A stretch of DNA of 64,000 bases from Nocardia sp. NBC_00565 (GTDB lineage Bacteria > Actinomycetota > Actinomycetes > Mycobacteriales > Mycobacteriaceae): NCBI RefSeq assembly GCF_036345915.1, contig NZ_CP107785.1, positions 4,092,001-4,156,000 of the forward strand, written 5' to 3'. Positions 1 to 9,408 of this stretch are shown here, piece by piece; the stretch's first letter is position 1; every line of letters begins with the position of its first letter. The position numbers and the translations under genes are program-made. The notes beneath the pieces are model-generated. The model saw only the letters and a list, made by a program, of their open reading frames with translations. It was not told the origin of the DNA and ran no database searches.

Positions 1-1082
1 GTCTCCTCACCGACCGCGACCGTCTCGATGCGCCGGAAGTCGGTGGCCAACTCCGGGTAGGACGGCGACATCAGATCGCTGACGACCTTCATGAACTCGC
101 CCATGACCGGCTTCTCCGCACCCAGCAGGCGGGCCGAGCGCACGATCCGGCGCAGCAGGCGGCGCAGCACGTAGCCGCGGCCGTCATTGCCCGGGTTGAC
201 ACCGTCGGCGATCAGCATCGCACCGGTGCGGGCATGGTCGGCGATCACGCGGAACCGGACATCGTCCTCGTGCGTGACGCCATAGGACCGGCCGGTCAAC
301 TCCTCGGCCTTATCGATGATCGGGCGCAGCAGATCGGTCTCGTAGACGTTGTCGACGCCCTGCAGCAGGAATGCGACGCGCTCGACACCCATGCCGGTGT
401 CGATATTCTTCTTCGGCAGCGGGCCGAGGATCTCGAAGTCGTCCTTGCCGGTGCCCGCGCCCCGCTCGTTCTGCATGAACACGAGGTTCCAGATTTCGAG
501 GTAGCGGTCCTCATCGGCCTCGGGGCCGCCCTCGACGCCGTAGGCGGGGCCCCGGTCGAAGTAGATCTCCGAACACGGGCCGCACGGGCCCGGAATGCCC
601 ATCGACCAGTAGTTGTCGGCCATGCCGCGGCGCTGGATGCGCTCGGCGGGCACGCCGACCTCGAGCCAGATCCGCTCGGCCTCGTCGTCGTCGAGGTAGA
701 CGGTGGCCCACAGCCGTTCCGGATCGAAGCCGTAGCCGCCGTCCTCGACGCTGCCGGTCAGCAGCGACCAGGCGAAGGTGATCGCCTCGCGCTTGAAGTA
801 GTCGCCGAAGCTGAAGTTGCCCGCCATCTGGAAGAAGGTGTTGTGGCGGGTGGTGACGCCGACATTCTCGATATCGCCGGTGCGCACGCACTTCTGCACG
901 CTGGTCGCGGTCGAGTAGGGCGGGGTCTGCTGACCGAGGAAGAACGGAACGAACTGCACCATGCCTGCGTTGACGAACAGCAGGTTCGGGTCGGCCAGGA
1001 TCAGCGAGGCACTCGGCACCTCGGTATGGCCGGCACGGACGAAATGGTCCAGGAAGCGCCGTCGAATCTCGTGGGTCTGCAC
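1..1082 (-). CDS. alaS: alanyl-tRNA synthetase, N-terminal part (cut by window edge)
   Basis: Charges tRNA-Ala with alanine in the cytoplasm. The first ~360 residues are present, covering most of the class II catalytic core; the editing and oligomerisation parts lie beyond the window. The start is a GTG giving an N-terminus that reads [19 protein letters not shown], followed by [19 protein letters not shown], which is diagnostic of AlaRS. The gene diverges from the barstar gene. In M. tuberculosis alaS (Rv2555c) lies at the same end of this conserved block (from memory). Identity is certain; only the 3' end is missing. Confidence 0.95.
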   Translation of the reverse strand, partial: MQTHEIRRRFLDHFVRAGHTEVPSASLILADPNLLFVNAGMVQFVPFFLGQQTPPYSTATSVQKCVRTGDIENVGVTTRHNTFFQMAGNFSFGDYFKREAITFAWSLLTGSVEDGGYGFDPERLWATVYLDDDEAERIWLEVGVPAERIQRRGMADNYWSMGIPGPCGPCSEIYFDRGPAYGVEGGPEADEDRYLEIWNLVFMQNERGAGTGKDDFEILGPLPKKNIDTGMGVERVAFLLQGVDNVYETDLLRPIIDKAEELTGRSYGVTHEDDVRFRVIADHARTGAMLIADGVNPGNDGRGYVLRRLLRRIVRSARLLGAEKPVMGEFMKVVSDLMSPSYPELATDFRRIETVAVGEE

Positions 1083-1375
1083 AGGTATCCAGCCTACCGG
1101 TGGGCCGCATCCGTTTTTTCAGCGACCGGGGTGCTGCCCGCCACCGTCCGGCCAACCCGACGAACTGGTCATCCGCTCACTGTCCCGTCATCCCGGAATG
1201 CCCTTCACCCACCAAATCGGCCAGCGAGTCGGTGACCGGCTCCTGATCCGCAATAATGCCACCCGAGACCGTCGAATCGGCCGGGCGACGCAGGGCTGCT
1301 CGAAATCGGCGGCGGGACCGTGTCGTCGTCGCTCGCAATAGCAGTGTAGTCACGGGCGCATGGTAGACCTGCCGG

Positions 1376-1789
1376 GTGGCGTCTATCGAGAAGCCGGTGC
1401 TCGTGATCGACGGATCCGCGTTCGATGACTTCGCCGGGTTCGCGCGCGAGTTCTCGAAACTGCTCGACGATTATCGCTGGCGGGGAAATCTCGACGCGTT
1501 CAACGACATCCTGCGCGGCGGATTCGGCACCCCCGAGGACGGGTTCGTGCTGCGGTGGCTGGATTCCGATCGCTCCCGCATCACCCTCGGCAAATCCGCG
1601 ACGATCGAGTACCTCGAAGGCATCCTCGCGCGCTGTCATCCATCGAACCGCGAGCACGTCGGGGCGCGACTGGCCGCAGCGCGGCGCGGCGCGGGACCCA
1701 CACTGTTCGACCTCGTCGTCGAGATAATCCTGGACCACGGACGCGACGGGAAGCAGTCCGCTGACGGGGTCGACCTGGAGTTGGTCTGA
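1376..1789 (+). CDS. barstar-family ribonuclease inhibitor (orphan)
   Basis: 137 residues from a GTG start. The N-terminal half matches the barstar fold: VLVIDG on the first strand, a helix, then YRWRGNLDAFNDIL, where the NLDAxxD motif supplies the acidic residues that in barstar plug the barnase active site. It then has FVLRWLDSDRSR for the next strand. The C-terminal ~50 residues extend beyond classical barstar (89 aa). Family knowledge says such proteins neutralise a secreted RNase, but no RNase or toxin gene is nearby, so the partner is unknown. It is convergent with rarA, 18 nt away, and divergent from alaS. Confidence 0.8.
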   Translation: MASIEKPVLVIDGSAFDDFAGFAREFSKLLDDYRWRGNLDAFNDILRGGFGTPEDGFVLRWLDSDRSRITLGKSATIEYLEGILARCHPSNREHVGARLAAARRGAGPTLFDLVVEIILDHGRDGKQSADGVDLELV

Positions 1790-1807
1790 CCCGGCGGCAA
1801 GCAGTCG

Positions 1808-3160
1808 CTAGCGGCCCCGGACGATCTTGCGCAGCTTCTCGACTCGGCGTTGGATATCGCGTTCGACGCCGTGGTCGGTGGGGGTGTAATAGTCGCGGCC
1901 GACGATTTCATCCGGTGGATACTGTTGCGCCAGAACGCCATCCGGGTCGTCGTGGGGGTATTTGTAGCCTTGGGCGTTGCCCAGCTTCGCCGCCCCGGCG
2001 TAATGGCCGTCGCGCAGGTGTGGCGGGACGAGGCCCGCTTTACCCGCGGAGATATCGGCCATGGCGGCGCCGAGGGCGGCCGGAACCGCACCGGATTTGG
2101 GGGCCGTGGCCAGGTGAATTGTCGCGTGGGTCAAGGTGAGCTGGGCCTCGGGCATGCCGATGAGTTGCACGACGTGCGCGGCGGCGACCGCGGTCTGCAG
2201 CGCCATCGGATCGGCCATGCCGATGTCCTCGCTGGCCGAGATCACCAGGCGGCGGGCGATGAAGCGGGGGTCCTCGCCCGCGCTGAGCATCCGGGCCAAA
2301 TAGTGCAGGGCCGCATCGACATCCGAACCGCGGATGGATTTGATGAAAGCGCTCACCACGTCGTAGTGCTGATCGCCCGCGCGGTCGTAGCGCACGGCCG
2401 CCTTGTCCACGCTGGCCTCGACAAGATCCACATCCACGGTGCCGTCGAGCGAGGATTCCGCCGACGCCTCCAGCGCGGTCAGCGCCCGGCGCGCGTCACC
2501 GCCCGCGATCCGCACGATATGGTCCAGCGCGGCATCGGTCACCGTGTATTCACCGCCGAAACCGCGCGGATCCTCGATCGCGCGCCGCAGCACCTGCCGG
2601 ATATCGGCGTCGGTCAGCGACTGCAGTTGCAGCACCAGCGAGCGTGACAGCAACGGTGACACCACCGAAAACGACGGGTTCTCGGTCGTCGCGCCGACCA
2701 GCAGCACGATCCGGTTCTCCACCGCGGCGAGCAGCGCGTCCTGCTGGGTTTTGGAGAAGCGGTGCACCTCATCGATGAACAGCACGGTCTGCTCGCCCGC
2801 GGTCAGGCGCCGCCGCGCCACATCGATGACCGCGCGCACTTCCTTCACGCCGGCCGACAACGCCGACAGCGCCTCGAAGCGGCGACCGGTGGCCTGCGAG
2901 ATCAGCGACGCCAGCGTCGTTTTCCCGGTTCCCGGCGGTCCGTACAACAGCACCGACGCCGCACCCGAGCCCTCGATCAACCGCCGCAGCGGTGATCCCG
3001 GACCGAGCAGATGCTGCTGACCGACCACTTCGTCGAGTGATGCGGGCCGCATCCGCACTGCCAGCGGAGCACCGGCCCCGGTGCCGCGGAATTCGATCGC
3101 ACCGCGCGAATCCGGCTCGACCGTCGGGTGACCCGGCATATCGAACAGCCCGTCGCTCAT
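1808..3160 (-). CDS. rarA: replication-associated recombination protein A (RarA/MgsA AAA+ ATPase)
   Basis: 450 residues from ATG at 3160 ([10 protein letters not shown]); an in-frame start further upstream would add a low-complexity arginine-rich tail not expected in the family. Walker A GPPGTGKT is at residues 74-81, Walker [11 protein letters not shown] ends near 133, and sensor [10 protein letters not shown] follows. The C-terminal tetramerisation and MgsA domains carry the family signature HDDPDG near residue 410. RarA is a clamp-loader-like ATPase acting at stalled forks. The position between alaS and the Pro/Gly-rich membrane protein gene matches Rv2559c in M. tuberculosis (from memory). 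Confidence 0.93.
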   Translation of the reverse strand: MSDGLFDMPGHPTVEPDSRGAIEFRGTGAGAPLAVRMRPASLDEVVGQQHLLGPGSPLRRLIEGSGAASVLLYGPPGTGKTTLASLISQATGRRFEALSALSAGVKEVRAVIDVARRRLTAGEQTVLFIDEVHRFSKTQQDALLAAVENRIVLLVGATTENPSFSVVSPLLSRSLVLQLQSLTDADIRQVLRRAIEDPRGFGGEYTVTDAALDHIVRIAGGDARRALTALEASAESSLDGTVDVDLVEASVDKAAVRYDRAGDQHYDVVSAFIKSIRGSDVDAALHYLARMLSAGEDPRFIARRLVISASEDIGMADPMALQTAVAAAHVVQLIGMPEAQLTLTHATIHLATAPKSGAVPAALGAAMADISAGKAGLVPPHLRDGHYAGAAKLGNAQGYKYPHDDPDGVLAQQYPPDEIVGRDYYTPTDHGVERDIQRRVEKLRKIVRGR

Positions 3161-3233
3161 CGCCGACGCTCCGCCGCCCACACGTCGGGCCCGCGCGCCG
3201 CGCTGTGCCACGATCCGCTGCGCTCGCTCATAA

Positions 3234-4667
3234 TTGCGACCGTACCGGCCGCCTCCGACACCGATGCAGTCCGGACGCGCGGGCAGGTCGATCCGAGTAC
3301 CCAATTCTTTGCCGAACCTCGCGGAATCCGATCACACCGTCAAGGTCGACGTCACCGACCTGCCGCCCGGGAGCGGGTACTTCTACCGCTTCACCGCGTT
3401 CGGCGTGCACTCATCCATCGGGCGCACCCGCACAGCCCCGGCCGCGTCCGAGGAGGTCCAGCGGCTGCGTTTCGGCGTGGTGTCCTGCGCGAATTGGGAG
3501 GCCGGATACTTCGGCGCCTACCGGCATCTGGCCAACCGCACCGACCTCGACGCGATCGTGCATCTCGGCGACTACCTCTACGAATTCGGCCGCGGCAAAT
3601 ACGGTGTGCGCAGCGGCGCGGTGCGCTCGCACGAACCCGCCGACGAGATCGTCACACTCGCCGACTATCGAATTCGGCACGCGCAGTACAAGACCGATCC
3701 GGATCTGCTGGCGCTGCACGCGCGGGTGCCGTTCATCTGCACCTGGGACGACCACGAATTCGCCGACAACGCCTGGTCCGGCGGTGCGAACAACCACAAT
3801 CCGGCCACCCAGGGCGACTGGCAGCCCCGCCGCGCCGCCTCGGCCCGCGCCTATCTCGAATGGATGCCGGTCCGCGCGACCAGTTCGGGCGCCGAGGTCC
3901 AGATCTATCGGCGGCTGCGCTTCGGCACCCTCGCCGAGCTGTCGATGCTCGACCTACGCAGCTACCGTGATCAGGAAGTCAAGCCGGTCGCAGGCTGGCG
4001 CGAGGTCGACAATCCGGCGCGCACCATCACCGGCAAGACCCAAATGGATTGGCTCACCGCCGGTTTGGCGTCCGCGCCGGTGCAGTGGAAGCTGATCGGC
4101 AATTCGGTGATGATCGCCCCCTTGGTGTTCCCGCCGCTGGAACCGGCCACCACCGAGGCCATCACGACCTTGCTGGGCGTGCCCCGATCCGGCGTACCCG
4201 CCAACGCCGATCAGTGGGACGGCTACACCGCCGACCGCCGCACACTGTTCCAGTCGATCGCCGACCAACCGGTCAGCGACGTCATCTTCCTCACCGGCGA
4301 CATCCACTCCTCCTGGGCCGCCGACCTCCCCATCGACCCCGTGGACTATCCCGGCGGCCCCACCGTCGGCACCGAATTCGTCGTCCCGTCGGTCACCTCG
4401 TCCAGCCTCGGCGAACTCCTGAAGGCACCCCCGCGCACCGTCGCCGTCCCCATCGAGGAATCCATCAAGGCCGTCAACCGCCACCTGCGCTACGTCGAAA
4501 TGGAATCCCACGGCTACGGCGTCCTGGAAATCACCCCTGCCCAAGCCCAAATGGACTGGTTCTACCTGACCGACGTCACCGACCCCGATACCCCCGTCCA
4601 CCACGGCACCTCACTCGCCGTCCACCCGGGCGGCCGCCTCGAACCCCGCCCGGGCCCGGTGGCCTGA
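3234..4667 (+). pseudogene. PhoD-like alkaline phosphatase lacking its 5' end
   Basis: The 477-codon frame opens with TTG directly after a TAA. The catalytic metallophosphatase core is complete: VVSCANWEAGYFGAYRHL, DAIVHLGDYLYEFG, TWDDHEFADN and FLTGDIHSSW supply the metal ligands expected in PhoD. The N-terminus is wrong for the family. PhoD enzymes start with a twin-arginine signal and an Ig-like domain; here the first recognisable segment, HTVKVDVTDLPPG, is the end of that domain, at about residue 33. Roughly 85-130 residues are missing, and upstream sequence is the rarA promoter side, so a deletion removed the start. Without a signal it could not reach its normal extracellular site. Decayed or possibly cytoplasmic; homology is certain, truncation likely. 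Confidence 0.75.
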
Positions 4668-4863
4668 CTCCCACTTCGGTCTCGTCCACCTCGGCGGCAC
4701 CATCGAGCTGAGATCGGGCGGACTGAAGGACCACGTTCCCTGGTGTCGGCCGGATGGAGTCCGGCGGGTGCGTCGGGCCTTGCCACCATGGGTCACGATC
4801 GAGCCGGGATGGGGACTTCCGGGACTCCGGGCGAATCCAGGAGCAGAATTTCTCGCGAAAGGT

Positions 4864-4890
4864 TGTCGATTTCCGACGGGGTCGCTCGTC
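4864..4890 (+). promoter_or_regulatory. predicted ECF42-type promoter of the yciI-sigma operon
   Basis: TGTCGA (4864-4869), a 17-nt spacer, then CGTC (4887-4890). This matches the ECF42 target motif as I remember it (TGTCGA at -35, CGA/TC at -10). It lies 54 nt before the first gene of the operon, which encodes an ECF42-like sigma factor, so autoregulation is the simple reading. Confidence 0.6.
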
Positions 4891-4944
4891 GGAACGAATA
4901 CGACGGCCCGATCGGCGGGTCGAAGGAACCGAAGGAGCGAGATC

Positions 4945-5292
4945 ATGAGCCAGTATTTGGTACTGATCTACGAGGACGAGAGTGCGTACGCGGCCGCATC
5001 GGAGCAGGTCATGGGCGAGGTCTACCAGGCGCACACGACCTTCCAGGAGATCGCGGGCAATGCGCTGCAGGGCGGCAACGCACTGCAGCCGACACCGACC
5101 GCCACCTCGATCCGCCAGCAGGACAGCGGCGAGTTCACCGTGACCGACGCGCCGTTCGCCGAGGCCAAGGAGGCGCTCGGCGGCTACTACCTGATCGAGG
5201 CCGCCGATCTCGACGCCGCGATCGCACTCGCCAAGCAGGTGCCCGCCCGGTTCGGCGGCGTCGAGGTGCGGCCGATCATGACGTTCGACTAG
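4945..5292 (+). CDS. YciI/DGPF-domain protein linked to an ECF42 sigma factor
   Basis: 115 residues from ATG (MSQYLVLIYEDESAY), with a good ribosome site GAAGGAG at 4931-4937. YciI-like proteins have a ferredoxin-like fold; the sequence ends in VRPIMTFD and contains FAEAKEALGGYYLIEAADLDAAI, the usual ECF42-associated version. Its stop is only 4 nt before the sigma factor start, so the two are cotranscribed. DGPF proteins are the typical genomic partner and target of ECF42 factors (family knowledge). The biochemical role is unknown. Confidence 0.88.
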   Translation: MSQYLVLIYEDESAYAAASEQVMGEVYQAHTTFQEIAGNALQGGNALQPTPTATSIRQQDSGEFTVTDAPFAEAKEALGGYYLIEAADLDAAIALAKQVPARFGGVEVRPIMTFD

Positions 5293-5296
5293 ATCG

Positions 5297-6571
5297 ATGT
5301 CGATCGACACCGATGCGGCCGACCGTGCCGCCGCGGCCGTCGAGCAGGCGCACCGTCGCGAATGGGCCTTCGTGCTCGCCGCGACGGTGCGGCTCGTCCG
5401 CGACTTCGACCTCGCGGAGGAGTGCGTGCAGGACGCCTACGCGCGAGCGCTCACCGAGTGGTCGCAGCACGGCGTCCCCGCCAAGCCCGGCGCCTGGCTC
5501 ACCACCGTCGCCCGACGCCGCGGCCTCGATCTGCTGCGCCGCAACTCCACCATGCGACGCACACTCCCCAGCCTGATCACCGACCGGACCGACGACGACA
5601 CCGCCGATCTCGCACTTGCGGAACTGGATTCGGCAGCCGCGATCCCCGACGACCGGTTGCGCTTGATCAGCACCTGCTGCCACCCCGCCCTCGCCCGCGA
5701 GGCCCAGGTGGCGCTCACCCTGCGCCTGGTCTGCGGCGTCACCACCGCCGAGGTCGCCCGCGCGTTCCTCACCAGCGAATCGGCCATGGCGGCCCGAATC
5801 ACCCGCGCCAAGAAGAAGATCGCCGTGGCGCGCATCCCCTACCGGGTGCCCTCGGTCCGCGAACTCCCCGAACGACTCGACGCCATCTGCGCGGTCATCC
5901 ATCTCCTGTTCACCACCGGGCACACGGCTCCCTCCGGCGATGCGCTGGTCCGTCCCGATCTCGTCGAGCGAGCACTTCAGGTCGCCCGCATGATGCACAC
6001 GCTCGTCCCCGACGACCCATCCGTGACCGGCCTGCTCGCACTGATCCTGCTCACCGACGCCCGCCGTGCCGCCCGCGTGGATGCCGAGGGCCGCCTCTGT
6101 GTCCTCGAGCACCAAGACCGCACCCGCTGGGATCGAGCGGCCATCGCCGAGGGCATCGCCCTGGTGAAAACCGCTCTCCCCCACACCGATCGATATACGC
6201 TGCAGGCCGCGATCGCCGCCGTCCACGACGAGGCCCCATCGTGGGAACACACCGACTGGCGCGAAATCACCGGCCTGTATGTACTTTTGCTCCGCATCTG
6301 GCCATCCCCGGTAGTGCGCCTCAATTACGCAGTAGCAGTGGGCCTTTCCGGTAGCCCCGCCCGCGGCCTGGCCCTGCTCGACGCCCTCGCGAACGAACCC
6401 GCCCTGGCGACCTACGGCTATCTGGAAGCCTCCCGTGCCGCATTCCTGGCCCAACTCGGCCGCACCGCCGAAGCCGCCCTGGCCTACGAATCCGCCCTGC
6501 TCCTAACCGAAAACACCATAGAGCGAACCCATCTCGAATCCCGCCTAGCCGCCCTCACCCCGGAAACCTGA
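5297..6571 (+). CDS. ECF42-type RNA polymerase sigma factor with long C-terminal extension
   Basis: 424 residues. Region sigma-2 is near residues 10-85 (AEECVQDAYARALTEW, PAKPGAWLTTVARRRGLDLLRR) and sigma-4 near 115-180 (LTLRLVCGVTTAEVARAFL, MAARITRAKKKI). About 230 further residues form helical repeats resembling the TPR-like tail of ECF42, which replaces an anti-sigma factor as the control element (family knowledge). Starts 4 nt after the YciI gene and sits behind a matching promoter motif. No anti-sigma gene is present. Alternative name: SigI/SigJ-like sigma factor. Confidence 0.88.
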   Translation: MSIDTDAADRAAAAVEQAHRREWAFVLAATVRLVRDFDLAEECVQDAYARALTEWSQHGVPAKPGAWLTTVARRRGLDLLRRNSTMRRTLPSLITDRTDDDTADLALAELDSAAAIPDDRLRLISTCCHPALAREAQVALTLRLVCGVTTAEVARAFLTSESAMAARITRAKKKIAVARIPYRVPSVRELPERLDAICAVIHLLFTTGHTAPSGDALVRPDLVERALQVARMMHTLVPDDPSVTGLLALILLTDARRAARVDAEGRLCVLEHQDRTRWDRAAIAEGIALVKTALPHTDRYTLQAAIAAVHDEAPSWEHTDWREITGLYVLLLRIWPSPVVRLNYAVAVGLSGSPARGLALLDALANEPALATYGYLEASRAAFLAQLGRTAEAALAYESALLLTENTIERTHLESRLAALTPET

Positions 6572-6600
6572 ACCCCCGCCCCTCCCTCGGCGTCCCCCCG

Positions 6601-6661
6601 CACACCCTTGTCGTACCCGCACGGCGCGTATACCGCGTGTGCAGCCACCACGAAGGGTGTG
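6601..6661. terminator. bidirectional terminator-like inverted repeat
   Basis: CACACCCTT (6601-6609) pairs with AAGGGTGTG (6653-6661), extendable by CCCC/GGGG with one bulge; the 43-nt interior holds a smaller hairpin. It lies between the convergent sigma-factor and phosphotransferase genes. Confidence 0.5.
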
Positions 6662-6773
6662 GGGACGACCGACGGGCAGCGAACTCGGGCCGCGCGTACT
6701 CGGGGCTGGCACAGGCGATATACCTACTCCTCCCCCAATCCTCAGGCCCCCGGAACCCGGCCCCGGGCGAAAC

Positions 6774-7943
6774 CTACTCCCCCCAGCGCTCTTCCAGCAT
6801 CGCCGACACATCCTCGGCAAAATCCCCGACCGCGTCGTCGCCGGTGCACCGCGCATCCTCGGCGAGTGCCGCCCAGCGGTTGATCAGGGCTTCCGAACGC
6901 GGCACCGACAGACCGTGTTCGCGTGCGGAGGCGATGCGGGTGTGGTCGGCGGGCAGGAACCAGTAGGTGGTCAGCCATACCCAGATGAGGCGGGCCTCGA
7001 GGATCCGCTCGGCGAGCACTGTGTCATCGGCGAGTGCGGGCCACACGCCCACGACCTCCGAGCGCCACGCCTCCACCATCTGCTGTGCGCGTTCGCGGGA
7101 CAGTTCGAAGTCACACAGGCAGCCGGGGAAGGACACCAGTGCGTAGGCGATGTCGAGGGTCGCGTCGCGGAAGCCACCCCATTCGTAGTCGAGGAAGCGC
7201 GCGCCTTCCTCATTGAGGATCACGTTGTCGGGGCAGAGATCCGACGGGCTGAACGCGCGGGAGCGCCCGGCGGAGAACAGTCGATTCCCTCGGACGATGC
7301 GTTCGGCGATCTCGCCGGGCACCTCGATACCGAGCTCACGCTGCAGCATGCCCGGCACCTCGGAGATCGCGGCCTCGGCCTGTTGCGCGATGCCGTCGAC
7401 CCGGTGCACCACATCCACCCGGCGAAGCAGGGCGACGAAATCCGCCTCCCGCCCAACGGTCGCCGCGTGCATCCGGCCAAGCGCCTGCGCGAAGGCCATC
7501 AGCCCGTTGCGGGTCACCGGTTCCGCCCCGGATTGCAGCACCTGCGTCATCCGGGAGATGTCACCGAGATCGCTCAGGACCAGCAACCGGTCGGGCAGGC
7601 TGTGTGCGATCAGGTAAGCGCCGGGCCGGTGTTCGCGACTCAACGCGGTGGTGAACTGATACGACACCGCCTCGCGAAGAAACGCCGAATCAATGCTGGC
7701 GACGCCGGGCGCGAGACCACCCGTCGTGCGGTCCGCCGCAGATCCGCGGACCTGCTTGACGATGAGCGTCCGGGGTAGGGAGAAGGCGTTCTCTGAAACG
7801 CGCACGCGTAGGACCGTCGTCCTACCACTACCGCTGAGTTCCATCGGATCGCTCAGCTTTACCGGAGCACCCATTCGCTTTGTGAGCAACTGCTGTGCTG
7901 CGGACACGACTTCGGCGGCGCGTTCGGCCAATAGTGCGGTCAT
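6774..7943 (-). CDS. aminoglycoside-phosphotransferase-like kinase
   Basis: 389 residues from ATG. Protein-kinase-like APH fold: the catalytic loop reads PSDLCPDNVIL (usual HGDxxxxN, with Asp and Asn kept but His-Gly replaced by Pro-Ser) and the metal-binding segment is FLDYEWGGFRDATLDIAY. The N-terminus (RTTVLRVRVS, LIVKQV) supplies the nucleotide lobe. Substrate unknown; many such actinobacterial proteins phosphorylate small molecules other than aminoglycosides. Stands alone, divergent from the Pro/Gly-rich membrane gene and convergent with the sigma gene. Antibiotic resistance should not be assumed. Confidence 0.75.
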   Translation of the reverse strand: MTALLAERAAEVVSAAQQLLTKRMGAPVKLSDPMELSGSGRTTVLRVRVSENAFSLPRTLIVKQVRGSAADRTTGGLAPGVASIDSAFLREAVSYQFTTALSREHRPGAYLIAHSLPDRLLVLSDLGDISRMTQVLQSGAEPVTRNGLMAFAQALGRMHAATVGREADFVALLRRVDVVHRVDGIAQQAEAAISEVPGMLQRELGIEVPGEIAERIVRGNRLFSAGRSRAFSPSDLCPDNVILNEEGARFLDYEWGGFRDATLDIAYALVSFPGCLCDFELSRERAQQMVEAWRSEVVGVWPALADDTVLAERILEARLIWVWLTTYWFLPADHTRIASAREHGLSVPRSEALINRWAALAEDARCTGDDAVGDFAEDVSAMLEERWGE

Positions 7944-8136
7944 CGCTAATCAAGCTACTCGCACCGGGTCACTTCTAGCGAGCGGTTACACAACCTTTCC
8001 GCGTCGCTCGGCGTGTCTGCATCAAGGTTGCGGAACAGGCGCTGCTCGCTTGACACCATTGCACCCGTCCGGTTTTCTCATCGTCAACTGCCGTGCGCCA
8101 CACCGCAAACCAGTTGCGTCGAAAGGTCTGCAGACA

Positions 8137-9369
8137 ATGACCGACACACCGTCGCCCAAGCCGAACGAACCAGCTGGCTTGCCCGAACAAACCGGCGGCG
8201 CGCCCGAACAAACCGGCGGCGCGCCCGAACAAACCGGCGGCGCGCCCGAACAAACCGGCGGCGCGCCCGAACGAACCGGCGGCGCGCCCGAGGAGGGCGG
8301 TGGCGAACAGTTCGCGGCGCGTCCCGGCCAGCACGAAAGTCCAGACCCGCAGCCGAAGGAACCGGGTGTCGGACCGGGCAGGCACGAGATGGCCGGAACC
8401 GCCGGCTACCCACAGTTCGAGGGGCCCGGTGCGGCGCAGTACGGCAGTGAACCCGTGGAGCCGCCACCGCCGGTCGGCACCCCGTCGCCCGCGGCAACCG
8501 GTCAGCCGAGCTACGGTCCGCCGGGAACCGGGCCGATGGCGCCACCGCTCGGGTACGCGCCACCGCCCGGTGCGATGGCACCGCACCCGGGAGCGATGCA
8601 ACCCGGGACGCCTCCCGGCGCGGCACCGCCCGGCGCGATGCAACCCGGGGCAGTACCCCCCGGCGGCATGCCTCCCCCCGGAGCGGTGCCCCCACCCGGC
8701 TACCAACCCGGCCAACCGACCTATGGGTACCAGTCCGCCCCCGGCGTCCCGATGAGCCTGGACGTCGGCAACGCACTGAGCTACGGCTGGGAGAAGTTCC
8801 GCGCGAACATCGGCCCGTGGCTGGCCGTCACCGCGGTCGGGGTGATCATCTATCTCGGCTTCGTGCTCGTCATCCGGGTCGTCGAACCGAATTCGCTGTT
8901 CAGCCTGCTGCTGATCTTCCTGGCGGTGATGGTCGCGATCTGGCTGCTGCAGGCCGCCATGATCCGCGGCGCGCTGTATGAAACCGACGGCAACAAACCG
9001 ACTTTCGCGTCCTACTTCCACTTCGTGAACGCGGGCAATGTCCTGTTGACCGCCCTGCTCGCTTTCGCGCTCACCTGGATCGGCGCGGCGCTGTGCTTCA
9101 TCCCCGGCCTCATCGCCGGATTCCTGTGCATGTTCGCACTGCATTTCGTCGTCGATCAGGAACAAGGCCCGTTCACCGCGATCAAGTCCAGCGCGACGCT
9201 GGTCATCGGCAATATCGGGCAAGTGCTGCTGCTCGCCCTCGCGGTGCTGGTGATCACTTTCGTCGGCGCACTGCTGTGCGGCTTCGGACTACTGGTCGCC
9301 GGACCGGTGTGCACGATCGCGGTAACCTACGCCTACCGGGCACTGACCGGCGGCACCGTATCCGTCTAG
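8137..9369 (+). CDS. Pro/Gly-rich integral membrane protein (Rv2560-like)
   Basis: 410 residues from ATG (MTDTPSPKPNEPAG). Residues 1-~205 are a disordered cytoplasmic arm rich in Pro, Gly, Gln and Met, including five copies of a seven-residue EQTGGAP-type unit. Residues ~215-410 contain about five membrane helices (for example WLAVTAVGVIIYLGFVLVI, LLTALLAFALTWIGAALCF and LLLALAVLVITFVGALLCG). The position close to rarA and the architecture match Rv2560 of M. tuberculosis (from memory). Function unknown. Longer upstream starts are possible but would run through the phosphotransferase promoter. Confidence 0.78.
   Translation: MTDTPSPKPNEPAGLPEQTGGAPEQTGGAPEQTGGAPEQTGGAPERTGGAPEEGGGEQFAARPGQHESPDPQPKEPGVGPGRHEMAGTAGYPQFEGPGAAQYGSEPVEPPPPVGTPSPAATGQPSYGPPGTGPMAPPLGYAPPPGAMAPHPGAMQPGTPPGAAPPGAMQPGAVPPGGMPPPGAVPPPGYQPGQPTYGYQSAPGVPMSLDVGNALSYGWEKFRANIGPWLAVTAVGVIIYLGFVLVIRVVEPNSLFSLLLIFLAVMVAIWLLQAAMIRGALYETDGNKPTFASYFHFVNAGNVLLTALLAFALTWIGAALCFIPGLIAGFLCMFALHFVVDQEQGPFTAIKSSATLVIGNIGQVLLLALAVLVITFVGALLCGFGLLVAGPVCTIAVTYAYRALTGGTVSV
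8182..8286 (+). repeat. in-frame 21-bp tandem repeat, five copies
   Basis: Unit starts at 8182, 8203, 8224, 8245 and 8266; the first four are identical and the fifth differs by one base. Each encodes PEQTGGA (the last PERTGGA) in the cytoplasmic arm of the membrane protein. Near-identity suggests recent slippage and likely length variation between strains. Confidence 0.93.
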
Positions 9370-9408
9370 CACCACCCCGGAAACCCGGCCCCGCAACAGA
9401 ATTCGCGG

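Noticed and set aside
5276..6454. Long antisense frame (392 codons) across the ECF42 sigma gene
   Set aside because: Typical GC-rich shadow frame; the sense frame has clear sigma-2 and sigma-4 motifs.
8182..8286. CRISPR-like array
   Set aside because: Direct repeats have no spacers, are in frame and inside a gene.
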